Assembly (NCBI RefSeq): GCF_002744245.1
Contig: NZ_NKHG01000004.1
Coordinates: 1-56,347, forward strand
DNA: 56,347 nt
Source: Bacillus pumilus
Lineage (GTDB): Bacteria > Bacillota > Bacilli > Bacillales > Bacillaceae
Direction of reading: 5' to 3'
The notes beneath the pieces were generated by a model. The model did not search any database, had not been told where the DNA came from, and worked only from the letters and a program-made list of their open reading frames with translations. This document shows, piece by piece, positions 20,445 to 34,005 of this stretch; the stretch's first letter is position 1, and each line of letters opens with the position of its first letter. Both the position numbers and the translations under genes were made by a program.

Positions 20445-20594
20445 TATAAAATGCCAATGTGTATATTTTGCTTGATAGGTTTAAAAAGCAACTATTTTGT
20501 ATAAATTATGCATACTTGGGAAAACTAATAAAATCGGTATTTGTTTTTGGATGTGGTTTTCTTATTTTAGAAACCCTTTTTTCTTTTGTCTTGT

Positions 20595-20637
20595 AAAAGT
20601 ATTTCTTTACTGACATTTGAAAGGCTGAAATACTTTT
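20595..20637 (+). other. rpoB leader hairpin
   Basis: Perfect 11-bp inverted repeat AAAAGTATTTC (20595-20605) / GAAATACTTTT (20627-20637), 21-nt loop, running into five T. It ends 23 nt before the rpoB SD and resembles a weak, AT-rich terminator. The remainder of the 255-bp gap (20420-20674) is AT-rich with no ORF. Confidence 0.65.
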
Positions 20638-20674
20638 TACACATATAATACGCATGATTTGAGGGGTGAATCAG

Positions 20675-23600
20675 TTGACAGGTCAACTAGTTCAGTATGG
20701 ACGACACCGCCAGCGCAGAAGCTACGCACGCATAAGCGAAGTGTTAGAATTACCAAATCTCATTGAAATTCAAACCTCTTCTTATCAGTGGTTTCTTGAT
20801 GAGGGTCTTAGAGAGATGTTTCAAGATATATCCCCAATTGAGGATTTTACTGGTAACCTTTCTCTTGAATTCATTGATTACAGCCTAGGGGATCCTAAGT
20901 ATCCTGTAGCAGAATCGAAAGAACGTGATGTAACTTACTCTGCTCCACTAAGAGTAAAAGTTCGTTTAATTAACAAAGAAACTGGAGAAGTAAAAGACCA
21001 AGATGTCTTCATGGGTGATTTCCCAATCATGACAGACACAGGTACTTTTATCATTAACGGTGCGGAACGTGTAATCGTTTCTCAGTTAGTACGTTCTCCA
21101 AGTGTATATTTCAGTGGTAAAGTAGACAAAAACGGTAAAAAAGGTTTTACTGCGACTGTCATTCCAAACCGTGGCGCATGGTTAGAATACGAAACTGATG
21201 CGAAGGATGTAGTCTATGTACGCATCGATCGCACACGTAAGTTGCCGGTTACGGTTCTTTTGCGTGCTCTCGGCTTCAGCTCTGATCAAGAGATTCTTGA
21301 CCTCATTGGCGAGAATGAATACTTACGTAACACGCTGGAAAAAGACAATACAGAGAATGCGGATAAAGCACTTCTCGAAATCTACGAGCGCCTCCGTCCT
21401 GGAGAGCCGCCAACTGTTGAAAATGCGAAAAGCCTGCTAGACTCTCGCTTCTTCGATCCGAAGAGATATGACCTGGCAAATGTTGGACGCTACAAGATTA
21501 ATAAGAAGCTTCATATTAAAAATAGACTGTTCAATCAAAAATTGGCTGAAACGTTAGTTGATCCTGAAACTGGTGAAATTCTAGCAGAAAAAGGTCAAAT
21601 TTTAGATAGAAGAGTTCTTGATAAAGTTCTTCCATACTTAGAAAACGGCATCGGATTTAGAAAGCTTTATCCGAACGGTGGCGTAGTAGAAGATGAAGTA
21701 GAACTTCAATCTATTAAGATTTATGCACCGACTGATCAAGAAGGCGAGCAAATGATCAACGTGATTGGTAATGCATATGTAGAGGAAGCTGTGAAAAATA
21801 TCACGCCTTCTGACATCATTGCATCGATCAGTTACTTCTTTAACCTGCTTCATGGTGTAGGTGACACAGATGATATCGATCACTTAGGTAACCGTCGTCT
21901 GCGTTCTGTAGGTGAACTTCTGCAAAACCAATTCCGTATTGGTTTAAGCAGAATGGAGCGTGTTGTTCGTGAAAGAATGTCGATCCAAGACACAAACACG
22001 ATCACACCTCAGCAGCTGATCAACATCCGCCCTGTGATCGCTTCTATCAAAGAGTTCTTTGGTAGCTCTCAGCTTTCTCAGTTCATGGATCAAACAAACC
22101 CGCTTGCTGAACTGACGCATAAACGTCGTCTGTCAGCGCTTGGACCGGGTGGTTTGACACGTGAGCGTGCAGGAATGGAAGTTCGTGACGTTCACTACTC
22201 TCACTATGGCCGTATGTGTCCGATTGAAACACCAGAGGGTCCAAACATTGGTTTGATCAACTCTCTATCTTCATTTGCGAAAGTGAATCGCTTCGGCTTT
22301 ATCGAAACACCTTACCGCCGAGTTGATCCTGAAACAGGTAAAGTGACACCGAGAATCGATTACTTAACTGCTGATGAAGAGGATAACTACGTTGTAGCAC
22401 AAGCGAACGCTCAGTTAGCTGAAGATGGTTCGTTTATCGATGATAACATTATCGCTCGTTTCAGAGGGGAAAACACAGTTGTTCCTCGAAACCGCGTTGA
22501 CTACATGGACGTTTCGCCGAAGCAGGTTGTTTCTGCAGCGACAGCATGTATCCCATTCTTAGAAAACGATGACTCTAACCGTGCTCTAATGGGAGCGAAC
22601 ATGCAACGTCAGGCTGTGCCTTTGATGCAGCCGGAATCACCGATTGTTGGTACAGGTATGGAGTATGTATCAGGTAAAGACTCTGGTGCTGCTGTTATCT
22701 GCCGTTACCCGGGTGTTGTAGAACGTGTTGAAGCGAAAAATATTTGGGTTCGTCGCTATGAAGACGTTGACGGACAACAAGTCAAAGGAAACCTAGACAA
22801 ATACAGCTTGCTGAAATTTGTCCGCTCTAACCAAGGGACTTGCTACAACCAGCGCCCGATTGTAAGTGTTGGAGATGAAGTCGTTAAAGGAGAAATCCTT
22901 GCAGACGGTCCTTCTATGGAAAAAGGTGAATTGGCTTTAGGACGTAACGTGATGGTCGGCTTCATGACGTGGGACGGCTACAACTATGAGGATGCGATCA
23001 TTATGAGTGAGCGCCTTGTAAAAGATGACGTCTACACTTCTATTCATATTGAAGAATATGAATCAGAAGCGCGGGATACAAAGCTTGGACCTGAAGAAAT
23101 CACACGTGATATTCCAAACGTTGGGGAGGATGCTTTACGCAACCTTGACGAGCGTGGAATCATCCGTATTGGTGCAGAAGTAAAAGATGGAGATCTTCTT
23201 GTAGGGAAAGTAACGCCAAAAGGTGTAACAGAACTGACAGCTGAAGAACGTCTATTACATGCAATCTTCGGTGAAAAGGCTCGTGAAGTTCGTGATACCT
23301 CTCTACGTGTTCCACACGGCGGCGGAGGAATCATCCACGATGTAAAAGTCTTTAACCGTGAAGATGGAGATGAATTACCACCAGGTGTGAACCAGTTAGT
23401 TCGTGTATACATCGTTCAGAAGCGTAAAATTTCTGAAGGTGACAAAATGGCCGGACGACATGGTAACAAAGGGGTTATCTCTAAAATCCTTCCAGAAGAA
23501 GATATGCCATATCTTCCAGATGGAACACCGATTGATATCATGTTAAACCCTCTAGGGGTACCATCTCGTATGAACATCGGTCAGGTGCTTGAGCTTCATA

Positions 23601-24256
23601 TGGGTATGGCTGCACGTTACCTTGGCATCCACATTGCGTCACCAGTATTTGATGGTGCTCGCGAGGAAGATGTTTGGGAAACGCTTGAAGAAGCAGGTAT
23701 GTCCCGTGATGCGAAAACAGTCCTTTATGACGGTCGAACTGGTGAACCATTCGACAACCGTGTTTCTGTCGGCATCATGTATATGATCAAACTGGCTCAC
23801 ATGGTTGACGATAAACTTCACGCTCGTTCAACTGGACCATACTCACTCGTTACGCAGCAGCCACTTGGCGGTAAAGCACAGTTTGGTGGTCAGCGTTTCG
23901 GAGAGATGGAAGTATGGGCACTTGAAGCTTATGGTGCTGCATACACACTTCAAGAGATCTTAACTGTTAAATCGGATGACGTTGTGGGTCGTGTGAAAAC
24001 ATACGAAGCCATCGTCAAAGGGGATAACGTACCTGAACCAGGTGTCCCTGAATCATTCAAAGTGTTAATTAAAGAACTTCAAAGTTTAGGTATGGATGTG
24101 AAAATCCTATCTGGTGATGAAGAAGAGATAGAAATGAGAGATTTAGAAGACGATGAGGAAACGAAGAAAGCAGACGGATTAGCGTTATCTAATGACGAGG
24201 ATGCTGCAGACCTCGCACCTGTCGATCTTGAACGTGACGCAGTCACAAAAGAATAG
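20675..24256 (+). CDS. rpoB: DNA-directed RNA polymerase subunit beta
   Basis: Catalytic-core subunit; binds rifampicin, streptolydigin and ppGpp-related ligands in the family. The 1193 residues equal B. subtilis RpoB. The rifampicin cluster (about residues 462-495: [17 protein letters not shown] then [13 protein letters not shown]) is wild type. The acidic C-terminal tail beyond about 1150 is more divergent. TTG start at 20675 follows GAGGGGTGA (20661-20669); the frame opens three codons earlier at GTG 20666, inside the SD. Confidence 0.98.
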   Translation: MTGQLVQYGRHRQRRSYARISEVLELPNLIEIQTSSYQWFLDEGLREMFQDISPIEDFTGNLSLEFIDYSLGDPKYPVAESKERDVTYSAPLRVKVRLINKETGEVKDQDVFMGDFPIMTDTGTFIINGAERVIVSQLVRSPSVYFSGKVDKNGKKGFTATVIPNRGAWLEYETDAKDVVYVRIDRTRKLPVTVLLRALGFSSDQEILDLIGENEYLRNTLEKDNTENADKALLEIYERLRPGEPPTVENAKSLLDSRFFDPKRYDLANVGRYKINKKLHIKNRLFNQKLAETLVDPETGEILAEKGQILDRRVLDKVLPYLENGIGFRKLYPNGGVVEDEVELQSIKIYAPTDQEGEQMINVIGNAYVEEAVKNITPSDIIASISYFFNLLHGVGDTDDIDHLGNRRLRSVGELLQNQFRIGLSRMERVVRERMSIQDTNTITPQQLINIRPVIASIKEFFGSSQLSQFMDQTNPLAELTHKRRLSALGPGGLTRERAGMEVRDVHYSHYGRMCPIETPEGPNIGLINSLSSFAKVNRFGFIETPYRRVDPETGKVTPRIDYLTADEEDNYVVAQANAQLAEDGSFIDDNIIARFRGENTVVPRNRVDYMDVSPKQVVSAATACIPFLENDDSNRALMGANMQRQAVPLMQPESPIVGTGMEYVSGKDSGAAVICRYPGVVERVEAKNIWVRRYEDVDGQQVKGNLDKYSLLKFVRSNQGTCYNQRPIVSVGDEVVKGEILADGPSMEKGELALGRNVMVGFMTWDGYNYEDAIIMSERLVKDDVYTSIHIEEYESEARDTKLGPEEITRDIPNVGEDALRNLDERGIIRIGAEVKDGDLLVGKVTPKGVTELTAEERLLHAIFGEKAREVRDTSLRVPHGGGGIIHDVKVFNREDGDELPPGVNQLVRVYIVQKRKISEGDKMAGRHGNKGVISKILPEEDMPYLPDGTPIDIMLNPLGVPSRMNIGQVLELHMGMAARYLGIHIASPVFDGAREEDVWETLEEAGMSRDAKTVLYDGRTGEPFDNRVSVGIMYMIKLAHMVDDKLHARSTGPYSLVTQQPLGGKAQFGGQRFGEMEVWALEAYGAAYTLQEILTVKSDDVVGRVKTYEAIVKGDNVPEPGVPESFKVLIKELQSLGMDVKILSGDEEEIEMRDLEDDEETKKADGLALSNDEDAADLAPVDLERDAVTKE

Positions 24257-24317
24257 CAGAAACGATTAGAGCAAGTGACTAGGGTATAACCCGAAGATTA
24301 AAAGGGAGGTAGGCCCC

Positions 24318-27300
24318 TTGCTAGATGTGAACAATTTTGAGTATATGAACATCGGTCTCGCATCACCTGATAAAATCCGTTCTTGGTCTTTTGGTGAAGT
24401 GAAAAAGCCTGAAACGATTAACTATCGTACACTGAAACCTGAAAAAGATGGTCTCTTTTGTGAACGTATCTTCGGACCGCAAAAAGACTGGGAATGTCAT
24501 TGTGGAAAGTATAAACGCGTTCGGTATAAGGGTGTTGTATGTGACCGTTGTGGTGTAGAAGTAACACGGGCAAAAGTCCGTCGTGAGAGAATGGGGCATA
24601 TCGAACTGGCTGCCCCAGTTTCCCACATTTGGTATTTCAAAGGTATTCCAAGCCGTATGGGTCTTGTTCTTGATATGTCACCACGTGCGTTAGAAGAAGT
24701 GATCTACTTCGCTTCTTACGTCGTGACAGATCCGGGCAACACACCGCTTGAAAAGAAACAACTTCTTTCTGAGAAAGAATTCCGTGCTTATTTAGATAAA
24801 TACGGTAATACGTTCCAAGCAGCTATGGGTGCAGAAGCAATTAACAAACTTCTTCAAGATATCGATCTTGTAAAAGAAGTGGATACACTTAAAGAAGAGC
24901 TAAAAACAGCCCAAGGACAGCGTCGTACACGTGCGATCAAACGCCTTGAAGTGTTGGAAGCCTTCCGTAACTCAGGAAACAAACCGTCTTGGATGATCCT
25001 TGATGTACTTCCGGTGATCCCACCAGAATTACGTCCAATGGTTCAGCTTGATGGCGGACGTTTTGCTACTTCTGACTTGAACGACCTTTATCGTCGTGTC
25101 ATCAACCGTAACAATCGTCTGAAACGTCTATTAGATCTTGGCGCGCCGAGCATCATCGTTCAGAATGAGAAGCGTATGCTTCAAGAAGCTGTCGATGCCT
25201 TGATTGATAATGGACGTAGAGGTCGACCAGTAACAGGACCGGGAAATAGACCATTGAAATCTCTTTCTCACATGCTGAAAGGGAAACAAGGACGTTTCCG
25301 TCAAAACTTGCTTGGTAAACGTGTTGACTATTCTGGACGTTCCGTTATCGTCGTAGGACCACATTTGAAAATGTATCAGTGTGGACTTCCGAAAGAAATG
25401 GCTCTTGAATTATTCAAACCATTTGTGATGAAGGAGCTTGTTGAAAAAGGATTAGCTCACAACATTAAGAGCGCGAAGCGTAAAATTGAGCGCGTGCAGC
25501 CGGAAGTATGGGATGTTTTAGAATCAGTTATTCGTGAGCACCCAGTCTTACTAAACCGTGCACCAACTCTTCACAGACTTGGTATTCAAGCGTTTGAACC
25601 TACACTTGTGGAAGGACGCGCAATTCGTTTGCATCCACTTGTATGTACAGCCTACAACGCTGACTTTGATGGTGACCAAATGGCGGTTCACGTACCATTA
25701 TCTGCTGAAGCTCAAGCTGAAGCTCGTATCTTAATGCTTGCTGCTCAAAACATTTTGAACCCGAAAGATGGAAAACCTGTTGTTACGCCATCTCAGGATA
25801 TGGTGCTTGGAAACTACTACCTCACACTTGAGCGTAAAGATGCTATCGGAGAAGGTATGGTCTTCAAAGATACTGACGAAGCCCTTCTAGCTTATCAAAA
25901 TGGTTATGTGCATCTTCATACACGTGTAGCTGTTGCAGCTAGCTCGTTGAAGAATGTGACATTCACTGATGAACAGCGTTCTAAATTGTTGATTACAACA
26001 GTTGGAAAATTGATCTTTAACGAAATCTTACCGGAATCATTCCCATACATGAATGAGCCGACTAAGAGCAATATTGAAGAAAAAACGCCTGATCGTTTCT
26101 TCCTTGAAAAAGGTGAGGATATAAAAGCTGCGATCGAGAAACAAGAAATCAATGCGCCGTTCAAAAAAGGTATTTTAGGAAAAATCATTGCTGAAATCTT
26201 TAAGAGATTCCATATCACTGAGACATCTAAAATGCTTGACCGCATGAAAAATCTTGGATTCAAATATTCTACTAAAGCCGGTATTACCGTTGGTGTATCT
26301 GATATCGTCGTATTAGATGATAAGCAGAAAATCCTTGAAGAAGCACAAGCAAAAGTAGATAACGTCATGAAGCAATTCAGACGTGGTTTGATTACAGAAG
26401 AAGAGCGTTATGAGAGAGTAATTTCAATCTGGAGTTCTTCTAAAGATGTCATCCAAGGTAAACTGATGAAGTCCCTTGATGAAGTCAACCCGATCTACAT
26501 GATGAGTGACTCTGGAGCGCGTGGTAACGCATCTAACTTCACTCAGCTGGCTGGTATGCGTGGTCTGATGGCCAACCCGGCTGGACGTATCATTGAACTT
26601 CCGATTAAATCTAGTTTCCGTGAAGGTTTAACCGTATTGGAATACTTTATTTCCACTCACGGAGCGCGTAAAGGTCTTGCCGATACAGCCCTTAAAACGG
26701 CTGACTCAGGTTACCTCACGCGTCGTCTCGTAGACGTTGCACAGGATGTGATCATCCGTGAAACAGATTGCGGTACAGACCGTGGAATCTTGGCGAAGTC
26801 CATTAAAGAAGGAAATGAAATTATTGAGAAGCTTGAAGAACGTCTCATCGGACGTTTTGCAAGAAAACCAATTGTTCATCCTGAAACGGGCGAAGTCATT
26901 GTGGGCGAAAACGAACTAATCGATGAAGATAAAGCACTTGAAGTAGTCGAAGCAGGTATTGAGGAAGTATGGATCCGTTCTGCATTTACATGTAACACGC
27001 CTCATGGTGTATGTAAACGATGCTACGGCCGTAACCTTGCAACTGGTACTGACGTTGAAGTTGGTGAAGCAGTTGGAATCATCGCTGCACAATCAATCGG
27101 TGAGCCAGGAACACAGCTTACAATGCGTACGTTCCACACCGGTGGGGTAGCAGGAGACGATATCACACAAGGTTTACCTCGTATCCAAGAGCTATTTGAA
27201 GCGCGTAATCCAAAAGGGCAAGCAACCATCTCTGAAATTGATGGTGTCGTTGCTGAAATCAACGATGTTCGTGACAAGCAGCAGGAAATTGTGGTTCAAG

Positions 27301-27917
27301 GCGAAGTTGAAACTCGTTCCTACACAGCTCCTTACAATGCACGTCTGAAAGTTGTTGAAGGTGACAAAGTCACTCGTGGTCAAGTGCTTACAGAAGGTTC
27401 TATCGATCCGAAAGAACTTCTCAAAGTGACTGACATGACAGCTGTTCAAGAATATCTGCTTCATGAAGTACAAAAAGTATACCGTATGCAAGGGGTAGAA
27501 ATTGGAGATAAACACGTAGAAGTAATGGTTCGCCAAATGCTTCGCAAAGTGCGTGTCGCTGATGCAGGGGATACAGACGTATTACCAGGCACACTTCTTG
27601 ATGTACATCAATTCACTGAAGCGAACAAAAAAGTACTATTCGAAGGCAAACGTCCTGCAACAGGTCGTCCAGTTCTTCTTGGTATTACAAAAGCATCGCT
27701 TGAAACAGACTCATTCTTGTCTGCTGCATCCTTCCAAGAAACGACTCGTGTCCTAACAGATGCGGCGATCAAAGGAAAACGTGATGAACTGCTTGGCTTG
27801 AAAGAGAATGTGATCATCGGTAAACTTGTTCCTGCTGGAACGGGAATGCCAAACTACCGTAAAGTTAAGCCGGTTTCCCAAGTGCAGCCGACTGACGACA
27901 TGGTTCCTGTAGAGTAA
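24318..27917 (+). CDS. rpoC: DNA-directed RNA polymerase subunit beta'
   Basis: Second large core subunit; the active-site magnesium motif [12 protein letters not shown] is near residue 450. The N-terminal zinc site is [20 protein letters not shown] (about 60-79) and the second zinc cluster uses the cysteines of DCGTDRG and [13 protein letters not shown] in the last third. The 1199 residues equal B. subtilis. TTG start 24318 after AAAGGGAGGT. Sixty-one base pairs after rpoB, same transcript. Confidence 0.98.
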   Translation: MLDVNNFEYMNIGLASPDKIRSWSFGEVKKPETINYRTLKPEKDGLFCERIFGPQKDWECHCGKYKRVRYKGVVCDRCGVEVTRAKVRRERMGHIELAAPVSHIWYFKGIPSRMGLVLDMSPRALEEVIYFASYVVTDPGNTPLEKKQLLSEKEFRAYLDKYGNTFQAAMGAEAINKLLQDIDLVKEVDTLKEELKTAQGQRRTRAIKRLEVLEAFRNSGNKPSWMILDVLPVIPPELRPMVQLDGGRFATSDLNDLYRRVINRNNRLKRLLDLGAPSIIVQNEKRMLQEAVDALIDNGRRGRPVTGPGNRPLKSLSHMLKGKQGRFRQNLLGKRVDYSGRSVIVVGPHLKMYQCGLPKEMALELFKPFVMKELVEKGLAHNIKSAKRKIERVQPEVWDVLESVIREHPVLLNRAPTLHRLGIQAFEPTLVEGRAIRLHPLVCTAYNADFDGDQMAVHVPLSAEAQAEARILMLAAQNILNPKDGKPVVTPSQDMVLGNYYLTLERKDAIGEGMVFKDTDEALLAYQNGYVHLHTRVAVAASSLKNVTFTDEQRSKLLITTVGKLIFNEILPESFPYMNEPTKSNIEEKTPDRFFLEKGEDIKAAIEKQEINAPFKKGILGKIIAEIFKRFHITETSKMLDRMKNLGFKYSTKAGITVGVSDIVVLDDKQKILEEAQAKVDNVMKQFRRGLITEEERYERVISIWSSSKDVIQGKLMKSLDEVNPIYMMSDSGARGNASNFTQLAGMRGLMANPAGRIIELPIKSSFREGLTVLEYFISTHGARKGLADTALKTADSGYLTRRLVDVAQDVIIRETDCGTDRGILAKSIKEGNEIIEKLEERLIGRFARKPIVHPETGEVIVGENELIDEDKALEVVEAGIEEVWIRSAFTCNTPHGVCKRCYGRNLATGTDVEVGEAVGIIAAQSIGEPGTQLTMRTFHTGGVAGDDITQGLPRIQELFEARNPKGQATISEIDGVVAEINDVRDKQQEIVVQGEVETRSYTAPYNARLKVVEGDKVTRGQVLTEGSIDPKELLKVTDMTAVQEYLLHEVQKVYRMQGVEIGDKHVEVMVRQMLRKVRVADAGDTDVLPGTLLDVHQFTEANKKVLFEGKRPATGRPVLLGITKASLETDSFLSAASFQETTRVLTDAAIKGKRDELLGLKENVIIGKLVPAGTGMPNYRKVKPVSQVQPTDDMVPVE

Positions 27918-27959
27918 TCTTTCTCTTAAGATTTCCATAAAAATCATCAAAAAATGGTG

Positions 27960-28000
27960 AAGGATGTCAAGATAATCTGTCATACGTTATTGACATCCTT
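27960..28000 (+). other. rpoC 3' hairpin overlapping the next promoter
   Basis: Perfect 11-bp stem AAGGATGTCAA (27960-27970) / TTGACATCCTT (27990-28000), 19-nt loop, no T-tract. Its right arm contains the TTGACA -35 of the rplGB promoter. It may stabilise or process the rpoBC mRNA end; an intrinsic terminator is not supported. Confidence 0.65.
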
Positions 28001-28018
28001 CTGCCATGATGATAATAT
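27990..28018 (+). promoter_or_regulatory. promoter of rplGB-rpsL (str operon)
   Basis: Consensus TTGACA (27990-27995), 17-bp spacer and TAATAT (28013-28018). Predicted start near 28025, 39 nt before the rplGB start codon. Confidence 0.85.
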
Positions 28019-28063
28019 AACCAAGGTGCTCAAAATAAAACCTGTTACTTTGGAGGATATTCG

Positions 28064-28844
<781 letters not shown>

Positions 28845-28944
28845 TATAAACAAACACAAGGGTTTTTAGAAGTTGATATCAGATCAGTGGAGTTAGGCAA
28901 CTGACAATGAAACTGAGATGAAAGACAGATAGAAATCCTTTTAA

Positions 28945-29436
<492 letters not shown>

Positions 29437-29490
29437 GATTTATACCAAACTAAAAAAACTATTCCCTAATAAGGAAGGAGAAATTACCCA

Positions 29491-31569
29491 ATGGCAAGAG
29501 AGTTCTCCTTAGACAAAACTCGTAATATTGGTATCATGGCTCACATCGATGCCGGTAAAACGACAACGACTGAGCGTATCTTGTACTACACTGGTCGTAT
29601 CCATAAAATTGGTGAAACTCACGAAGGAGCTTCACAAATGGACTGGATGGAGCAGGAGCAAGAACGTGGTATTACAATCACTTCTGCTGCTACTACAGCA
29701 CAATGGAAAGGTTACCGTGTAAACATCATTGATACACCAGGACACGTAGACTTCACAGTTGAAGTTGAACGTTCTTTACGTGTACTTGATGGTGCGGTTG
29801 CTGTTCTTGATGCACAATCAGGTGTAGAGCCACAAACTGAAACAGTTTGGCGCCAAGCAACAACTTACGGAGTACCTCGTATCGTATTCGTTAACAAAAT
29901 GGATAAAACAGGTGCGGACTTCCTTTACTCTGTAAGCACATTAAGAGATCGTCTTCAAGCAAACGCTCATGCAATTCAATTGCCGATCGGTGCTGAAGAT
30001 CAATTCGAAGGAATCATCGATCTTGTAGAAAACGTAGCATACTTCTACGAAGATGACCTTGGAACTCGCTCTGATGCGAAAGAAATCCCTGCTGAGTATA
30101 AAGACAAAGCTGAAGAGCTTCGCAGCAGTTTAATTGAAGCTGTCGCTGAGCTTGATGAAGAGCTTATGGAAAAATACCTTGAGGGTGAAGAAATCACAAT
30201 TCCTGAATTGAAAGCTGCAATCCGTAAAGGAACGTTGAATGTTGAATTCTATCCAGTTCTTGTTGGATCTGCTTTCAAAAACAAAGGTGTTCAGCTTGTA
30301 CTTGACGCTGTGCTTGACTACCTTCCTGCACCAACTGATGTTGCTGCAATCAAAGGTACCTTGCCAGATACAAATGAAGAGGTTGTACGTGAGTCTACTG
30401 ATGATTCACCATTCGCAGCCCTTGCATTTAAAGTTATGACTGACCCTTATGTTGGGAAACTAACTTTCTTCCGCGTATACTCTGGAACACTTGATTCTGG
30501 TTCTTACGTGAAGAACTCTTCTAAAAACAAGCGTGAACGTGTAGGACGTATCCTTCAAATGCACGCGAACAGCCGTGAAGAAATCTCTACTGTATACGCA
30601 GGGGATATCGCAGCAGCTGTAGGTCTTAAAGATACATCAACTGGTGACACTCTTTGTGACGAGAAAAGTCTTGTTATCCTTGAGTCTATGGAATTCCCAG
30701 AGCCAGTTATCGATGTAGCAATCGAGCCTAAATCTAAAGCTGACCAAGATAAAATGAGTATCGCTTTAGCTAAACTAGCTGAAGAGGATCCAACATTCCG
30801 TACACAAACAAACCCTGAAACTGGTCAAACGATCATCTCTGGTATGGGTGAGCTTCACCTTGATATCATTGTTGACCGTATGAAGCGTGAGTTCAAGGTT
30901 GAAGCTAACGTAGGAGCTCCTCAAGTTGCGTACCGTGAAACATTCCGTTCTGGTGCAAAAGTTGAAGGGAAATTCGTACGTCAGTCTGGTGGACGTGGTC
31001 AGTTCGGACACGTTTGGATCGAATTTGAACCAAACGAAGAAGGCGCAGGCTTCGAATTCCAAAATGCAATTGTCGGTGGGGTTGTACCTCGTGAATACAT
31101 TCCAGCTATTCAAGCAGGTCTTGAAGATTCACTTGAAAATGGTGTATTAGCTGGATTCCCATTAATCGACATTAAAGCAAAATTATTTGATGGATCTTAC
31201 CACGATGTTGACTCTAACGAAATGGCGTTCAAAATTGCTGCATCTATGGCATTGAAAAATGCTGTCAGCAAATGTAACCCAGTTCTACTTGAGCCAATGA
31301 TGAAAGTAGAAGTCGTTATTCCAGAAGAATACATGGGAGACATCATGGGTGATATCACATCTCGTCGTGGACGTGTAGAAGGTATGGAAGCTCGCGGTAA
31401 CGCTCAAGTTGTTCGCGCGATGGTTCCACTTTCTGAAATGTTCGGATATGCAACTGCACTCCGTTCTAACACACAAGGACGCGGTACTTTCACTATGCAC
31501 ATGGATCACTACGAAGAAGTGCCTAAGAGCATCAGTGAAGAAATCATCAAAAAAAATAAAGGTGAATAA
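29491..31569 (+). CDS. fusA: elongation factor G
   Basis: GTPase driving translocation and, with RRF, ribosome recycling. G1 is AHIDAGKTT (17-25), G3 DTPGHVDF, G4 NKMDKTGAD; domains II-V follow, with the domain IV loop near the C-terminal third. The 692 residues match B. subtilis. ATG 29491 after AAGGAAGGAG. A tufA promoter begins at its stop codon. Confidence 0.98.
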   Translation: MAREFSLDKTRNIGIMAHIDAGKTTTTERILYYTGRIHKIGETHEGASQMDWMEQEQERGITITSAATTAQWKGYRVNIIDTPGHVDFTVEVERSLRVLDGAVAVLDAQSGVEPQTETVWRQATTYGVPRIVFVNKMDKTGADFLYSVSTLRDRLQANAHAIQLPIGAEDQFEGIIDLVENVAYFYEDDLGTRSDAKEIPAEYKDKAEELRSSLIEAVAELDEELMEKYLEGEEITIPELKAAIRKGTLNVEFYPVLVGSAFKNKGVQLVLDAVLDYLPAPTDVAAIKGTLPDTNEEVVRESTDDSPFAALAFKVMTDPYVGKLTFFRVYSGTLDSGSYVKNSSKNKRERVGRILQMHANSREEISTVYAGDIAAAVGLKDTSTGDTLCDEKSLVILESMEFPEPVIDVAIEPKSKADQDKMSIALAKLAEEDPTFRTQTNPETGQTIISGMGELHLDIIVDRMKREFKVEANVGAPQVAYRETFRSGAKVEGKFVRQSGGRGQFGHVWIEFEPNEEGAGFEFQNAIVGGVVPREYIPAIQAGLEDSLENGVLAGFPLIDIKAKLFDGSYHDVDSNEMAFKIAASMALKNAVSKCNPVLLEPMMKVEVVIPEEYMGDIMGDITSRRGRVEGMEARGNAQVVRAMVPLSEMFGYATALRSNTQGRGTFTMHMDHYEEVPKSISEEIIKKNKGE

Positions 31570-31598
31570 TTGATTTTGCCTTTAAACTAAAGTATAAC
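31570..31598 (+). promoter_or_regulatory. promoter of tufA
   Basis: TTGATT (31570-31575) directly after the fusA stop, 17-bp spacer, and TATAAC (31593-31598). Gives tufA its own transcript in addition to readthrough from the str operon, with a leader of about 80 nt. Confidence 0.75.
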
Positions 31599-31612
31599 TA
31601 CTATTGAAGATC

Positions 31613-31641
31613 AGAAAGTGGGAGGTAACTCTTCACTTTCT
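31613..31641 (+). other. tufA leader hairpin
   Basis: 8-bp stem AGAAAGTG (31613-31620) / ACTTTCT-containing arm CACTTTCT (31634-31641) with a 13-nt loop that carries an SD-like GGAGGT. It sits near the 5' end of the predicted tufA transcript, upstream of the true SD (AAGGAGG, 31672-31678). Confidence 0.55.
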
Positions 31642-31686
31642 ATCACTCATACCAAATACAATGAACCTTTAAGGAGGATTTTTAGA

Positions 31687-32877
31687 ATGGCTAAAGAAAA
31701 ATTCGACCGTTCCAAATCGCATGCTAACATTGGTACAATTGGACACGTTGACCATGGTAAAACAACTTTAACTGCTGCTATCTCAACAGTTCTTCATAAG
31801 AAATCTGGTAAAGGTACAGCTATGGCTTATGACCAAATCGATGGTGCTCCAGAAGAGCGCGAGCGTGGAATCACAATCTCAACTGCACACGTTGAGTATG
31901 AAACTGAAACTCGTCACTATGCACACGTAGACTGCCCAGGACACGCTGACTACGTTAAAAACATGATCACTGGTGCTGCTCAAATGGACGGCGCGATCTT
32001 AGTAGTATCTGCTGCTGACGGTCCAATGCCACAAACACGTGAGCACATCCTACTTTCTCGTAACGTAGGTGTTCCATACATCGTAGTATTCCTTAACAAA
32101 TGTGACATGGTTGACGATGAAGAGTTACTTGAACTTGTTGAAATGGAAGTTCGTGACCTTCTTTCTGACTATGACTTCCCTGGTGACGATGTACCAGTTA
32201 TCAAAGGTTCTGCTCTTAAAGCTCTTGAAGGAGATGCTGACTACGAAGCAAAAATCTTTGAACTTATGGATGCGGTTGATGAGTACATCCCAACTCCAGA
32301 GCGCGACACTGAGAAACCATTCATGATGCCAGTTGAGGACGTATTCTCAATCACTGGTCGTGGAACAGTTGCTACTGGTCGTGTTGAGCGTGGACAAGTT
32401 AAAGTCGGTGACGAAGTTGAAATCATCGGTCTTCAAGAAGAAAACGGTAAAACAACTGTTACAGGTGTTGAAATGTTCCGTAAGCTTCTTGACTATGCTG
32501 AAGCTGGTGACAACATCGGTGCACTACTTCGTGGTGTATCTCGTGAAGACATCCAACGTGGTCAAGTACTTGCTAAACCAGGTACAATCACTCCGCATAG
32601 CCGTTTCAAAGCTGAAGTTTATGTACTTTCTAAAGAAGAGGGTGGACGTCATACTCCATTCTTCACTAACTACCGTCCTCAGTTCTACTTCCGTACAACT
32701 GACGTAACTGGTATCGTACATCTTCCAGAAGGTACTGAAATGGTAATGCCTGGCGATAACACTGAGATGGAAGTTGAACTTATCTCTACTATCGCTATCG
32801 AAGAAGGAACTCGTTTCTCTATCCGTGAGGGTGGACGTACTGTAGGTTCTGGCGTCGTTTCAACTATCATTAAGTAA
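31687..32877 (+). CDS. tufA: elongation factor Tu
   Basis: GTPase delivering aminoacyl-tRNA to the ribosome. G1 GHVDHGKTT (19-27), G3 DCPGHADY, G4 NKCDM; domains 2 and 3 follow. 396 residues, standard. ATG 31687 follows AAGGAGGATTTTT; a frame open from 31618 runs through the leader hairpin and is rejected. Codon choice is strongly biased, as expected for the most abundant protein. Confidence 0.98.
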   Translation: MAKEKFDRSKSHANIGTIGHVDHGKTTLTAAISTVLHKKSGKGTAMAYDQIDGAPEERERGITISTAHVEYETETRHYAHVDCPGHADYVKNMITGAAQMDGAILVVSAADGPMPQTREHILLSRNVGVPYIVVFLNKCDMVDDEELLELVEMEVRDLLSDYDFPGDDVPVIKGSALKALEGDADYEAKIFELMDAVDEYIPTPERDTEKPFMMPVEDVFSITGRGTVATGRVERGQVKVGDEVEIIGLQEENGKTTVTGVEMFRKLLDYAEAGDNIGALLRGVSREDIQRGQVLAKPGTITPHSRFKAEVYVLSKEEGGRHTPFFTNYRPQFYFRTTDVTGIVHLPEGTEMVMPGDNTEMEVELISTIAIEEGTRFSIREGGRTVGSGVVSTIIK

Positions 32878-32886
32878 TAAACATAT

Positions 32887-32922
32887 AAAAGAGACTCCTT
32901 ACAAAAAAGGGTCTCTTTTTTT
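32887..32922 (+). terminator. terminator after tufA
   Basis: Stem AAAAGAGAC (32887-32895) / GTCTCTTTT (32911-32919), extendable by CC/GG past a bulged T, followed by a T run to 32922. Ends the str operon. Confidence 0.92.
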
Positions 32923-32988
32923 GCTTTTCCAGATCAGAACGGCTACTATAAGCTATAGAATCTAAATGGAACCGAGAGGATCACTGGA

Positions 32989-33948
32989 ATGGCAAAGACA
33001 TATTTGAAAAAATGGTTGATTGGTGGGGTTGACCAATGGACTATGATGAAAGAGGATCATTCAAAAGAAACAAAGCCCGTTCTTTTATTTTTACATGGTG
33101 GGCCTGGCTCAGCTCAAATTAGTTATATCGATTCCTTTCATGAGGAGCTTGATCAGGACTTCACAGTCGTCCATTGGGATCAGCGCGGCGCAGGACTTTC
33201 CTATCAAAAAAATATTCCCGCTACTTCGATGACCATTCAGCAATTTGTTGAGGATACGATTGAGCTCACAGAAAAACTCCTTTCCCATGTTGGTCAATCG
33301 AAAATATACATTGCAGGCTACTCATGGGGATCATTGATTGCTATACAAGCTGTACATAAACGTCCAGATCTATATCATGCTTATTATGGAATTAGTCAGG
33401 TAGTAGATGTATTAAAAGAGGATATTGTGTCATACGAGCTTCTCCTCAAGAAATACCATCACAACCGACTCTTCACTAGTTGTCTGCGATTACTTACACC
33501 TCCTCCTTGGAAACGAACCTCTGCTCATGTATGGTTCTCTCTATATAAAGAGTTTGCAAAAGTAGGGCTCACGCATAGGTGGAAGCCGCTTTTTCAAATG
33601 ATGCGCGCGTTTCTCTATAGCAAGCATTATCAACTTATAGATAAATGGAGATTCCTCAAAGGGCAGAAGTTTAGTCAGGACAAGCTGTGGGATGAACTGA
33701 TGAATGAGAGCATTCAATACCGAGTTTCTACTATATTAATACCGTGCTATTTTATCAATGGTGAACATGACTTAATTACACCAGCTAATGTATCAAAACC
33801 ATATGTTGACCAATTAACAGCACCAATAAAAGAATGGTTCATTTTTAAACATTCTGCACATTCCCCGCATATTGAAGAACCAGGTGAATTCATTCGTATC
33901 GTAAGAAAGACTGCTATACATCATCTTCAGGGAAAGCTTGATTTATAG
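32989..33948 (+). CDS. ybaC: alpha/beta hydrolase, prolyl iminopeptidase-like (YbaC)
   Basis: Alpha/beta-hydrolase fold. HGGPG oxyanion motif at 36-40, WDQRGAG at 63-69, nucleophile Ser112 in GYSWG (110-114), probable Asp261 (GEHD) and His291 (HSAHSP). The HGGPG/WDQRG pair is typical of the S33 prolyl aminopeptidase/hydrolase family; substrate unknown. The 319-residue protein sits between tufA and rpsJ, where B. subtilis has ybaC, and its codon use is less biased than its neighbours. ATG 32989 after GAGAGGAT. An S10-operon promoter overlaps its 3' end. Confidence 0.85.
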   Translation: MAKTYLKKWLIGGVDQWTMMKEDHSKETKPVLLFLHGGPGSAQISYIDSFHEELDQDFTVVHWDQRGAGLSYQKNIPATSMTIQQFVEDTIELTEKLLSHVGQSKIYIAGYSWGSLIAIQAVHKRPDLYHAYYGISQVVDVLKEDIVSYELLLKKYHHNRLFTSCLRLLTPPPWKRTSAHVWFSLYKEFAKVGLTHRWKPLFQMMRAFLYSKHYQLIDKWRFLKGQKFSQDKLWDELMNESIQYRVSTILIPCYFINGEHDLITPANVSKPYVDQLTAPIKEWFIFKHSAHSPHIEEPGEFIRIVRKTAIHHLQGKLDL

Positions 33949-33966
33949 ACTGAACCCCTGTATAAT
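33938..33966 (+). promoter_or_regulatory. upstream promoter candidate of the S10 operon (P1)
   Basis: TTGATT (33938-33943), 17-bp spacer, perfect TATAAT (33961-33966). The -35 overlaps the last codons of ybaC. Would give a leader of nearly 200 nt before rpsJ. Confidence 0.65.
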
Positions 33967-34005
33967 ATTAAAAGTGTGCAAATCATAAATTTATCTGATT
34001 TATTA

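Noticed and set aside
27960..28000. rpoC hairpin as an intrinsic terminator
   Set aside because: Strong stem but no T-tract; kept only as a 3' structure.
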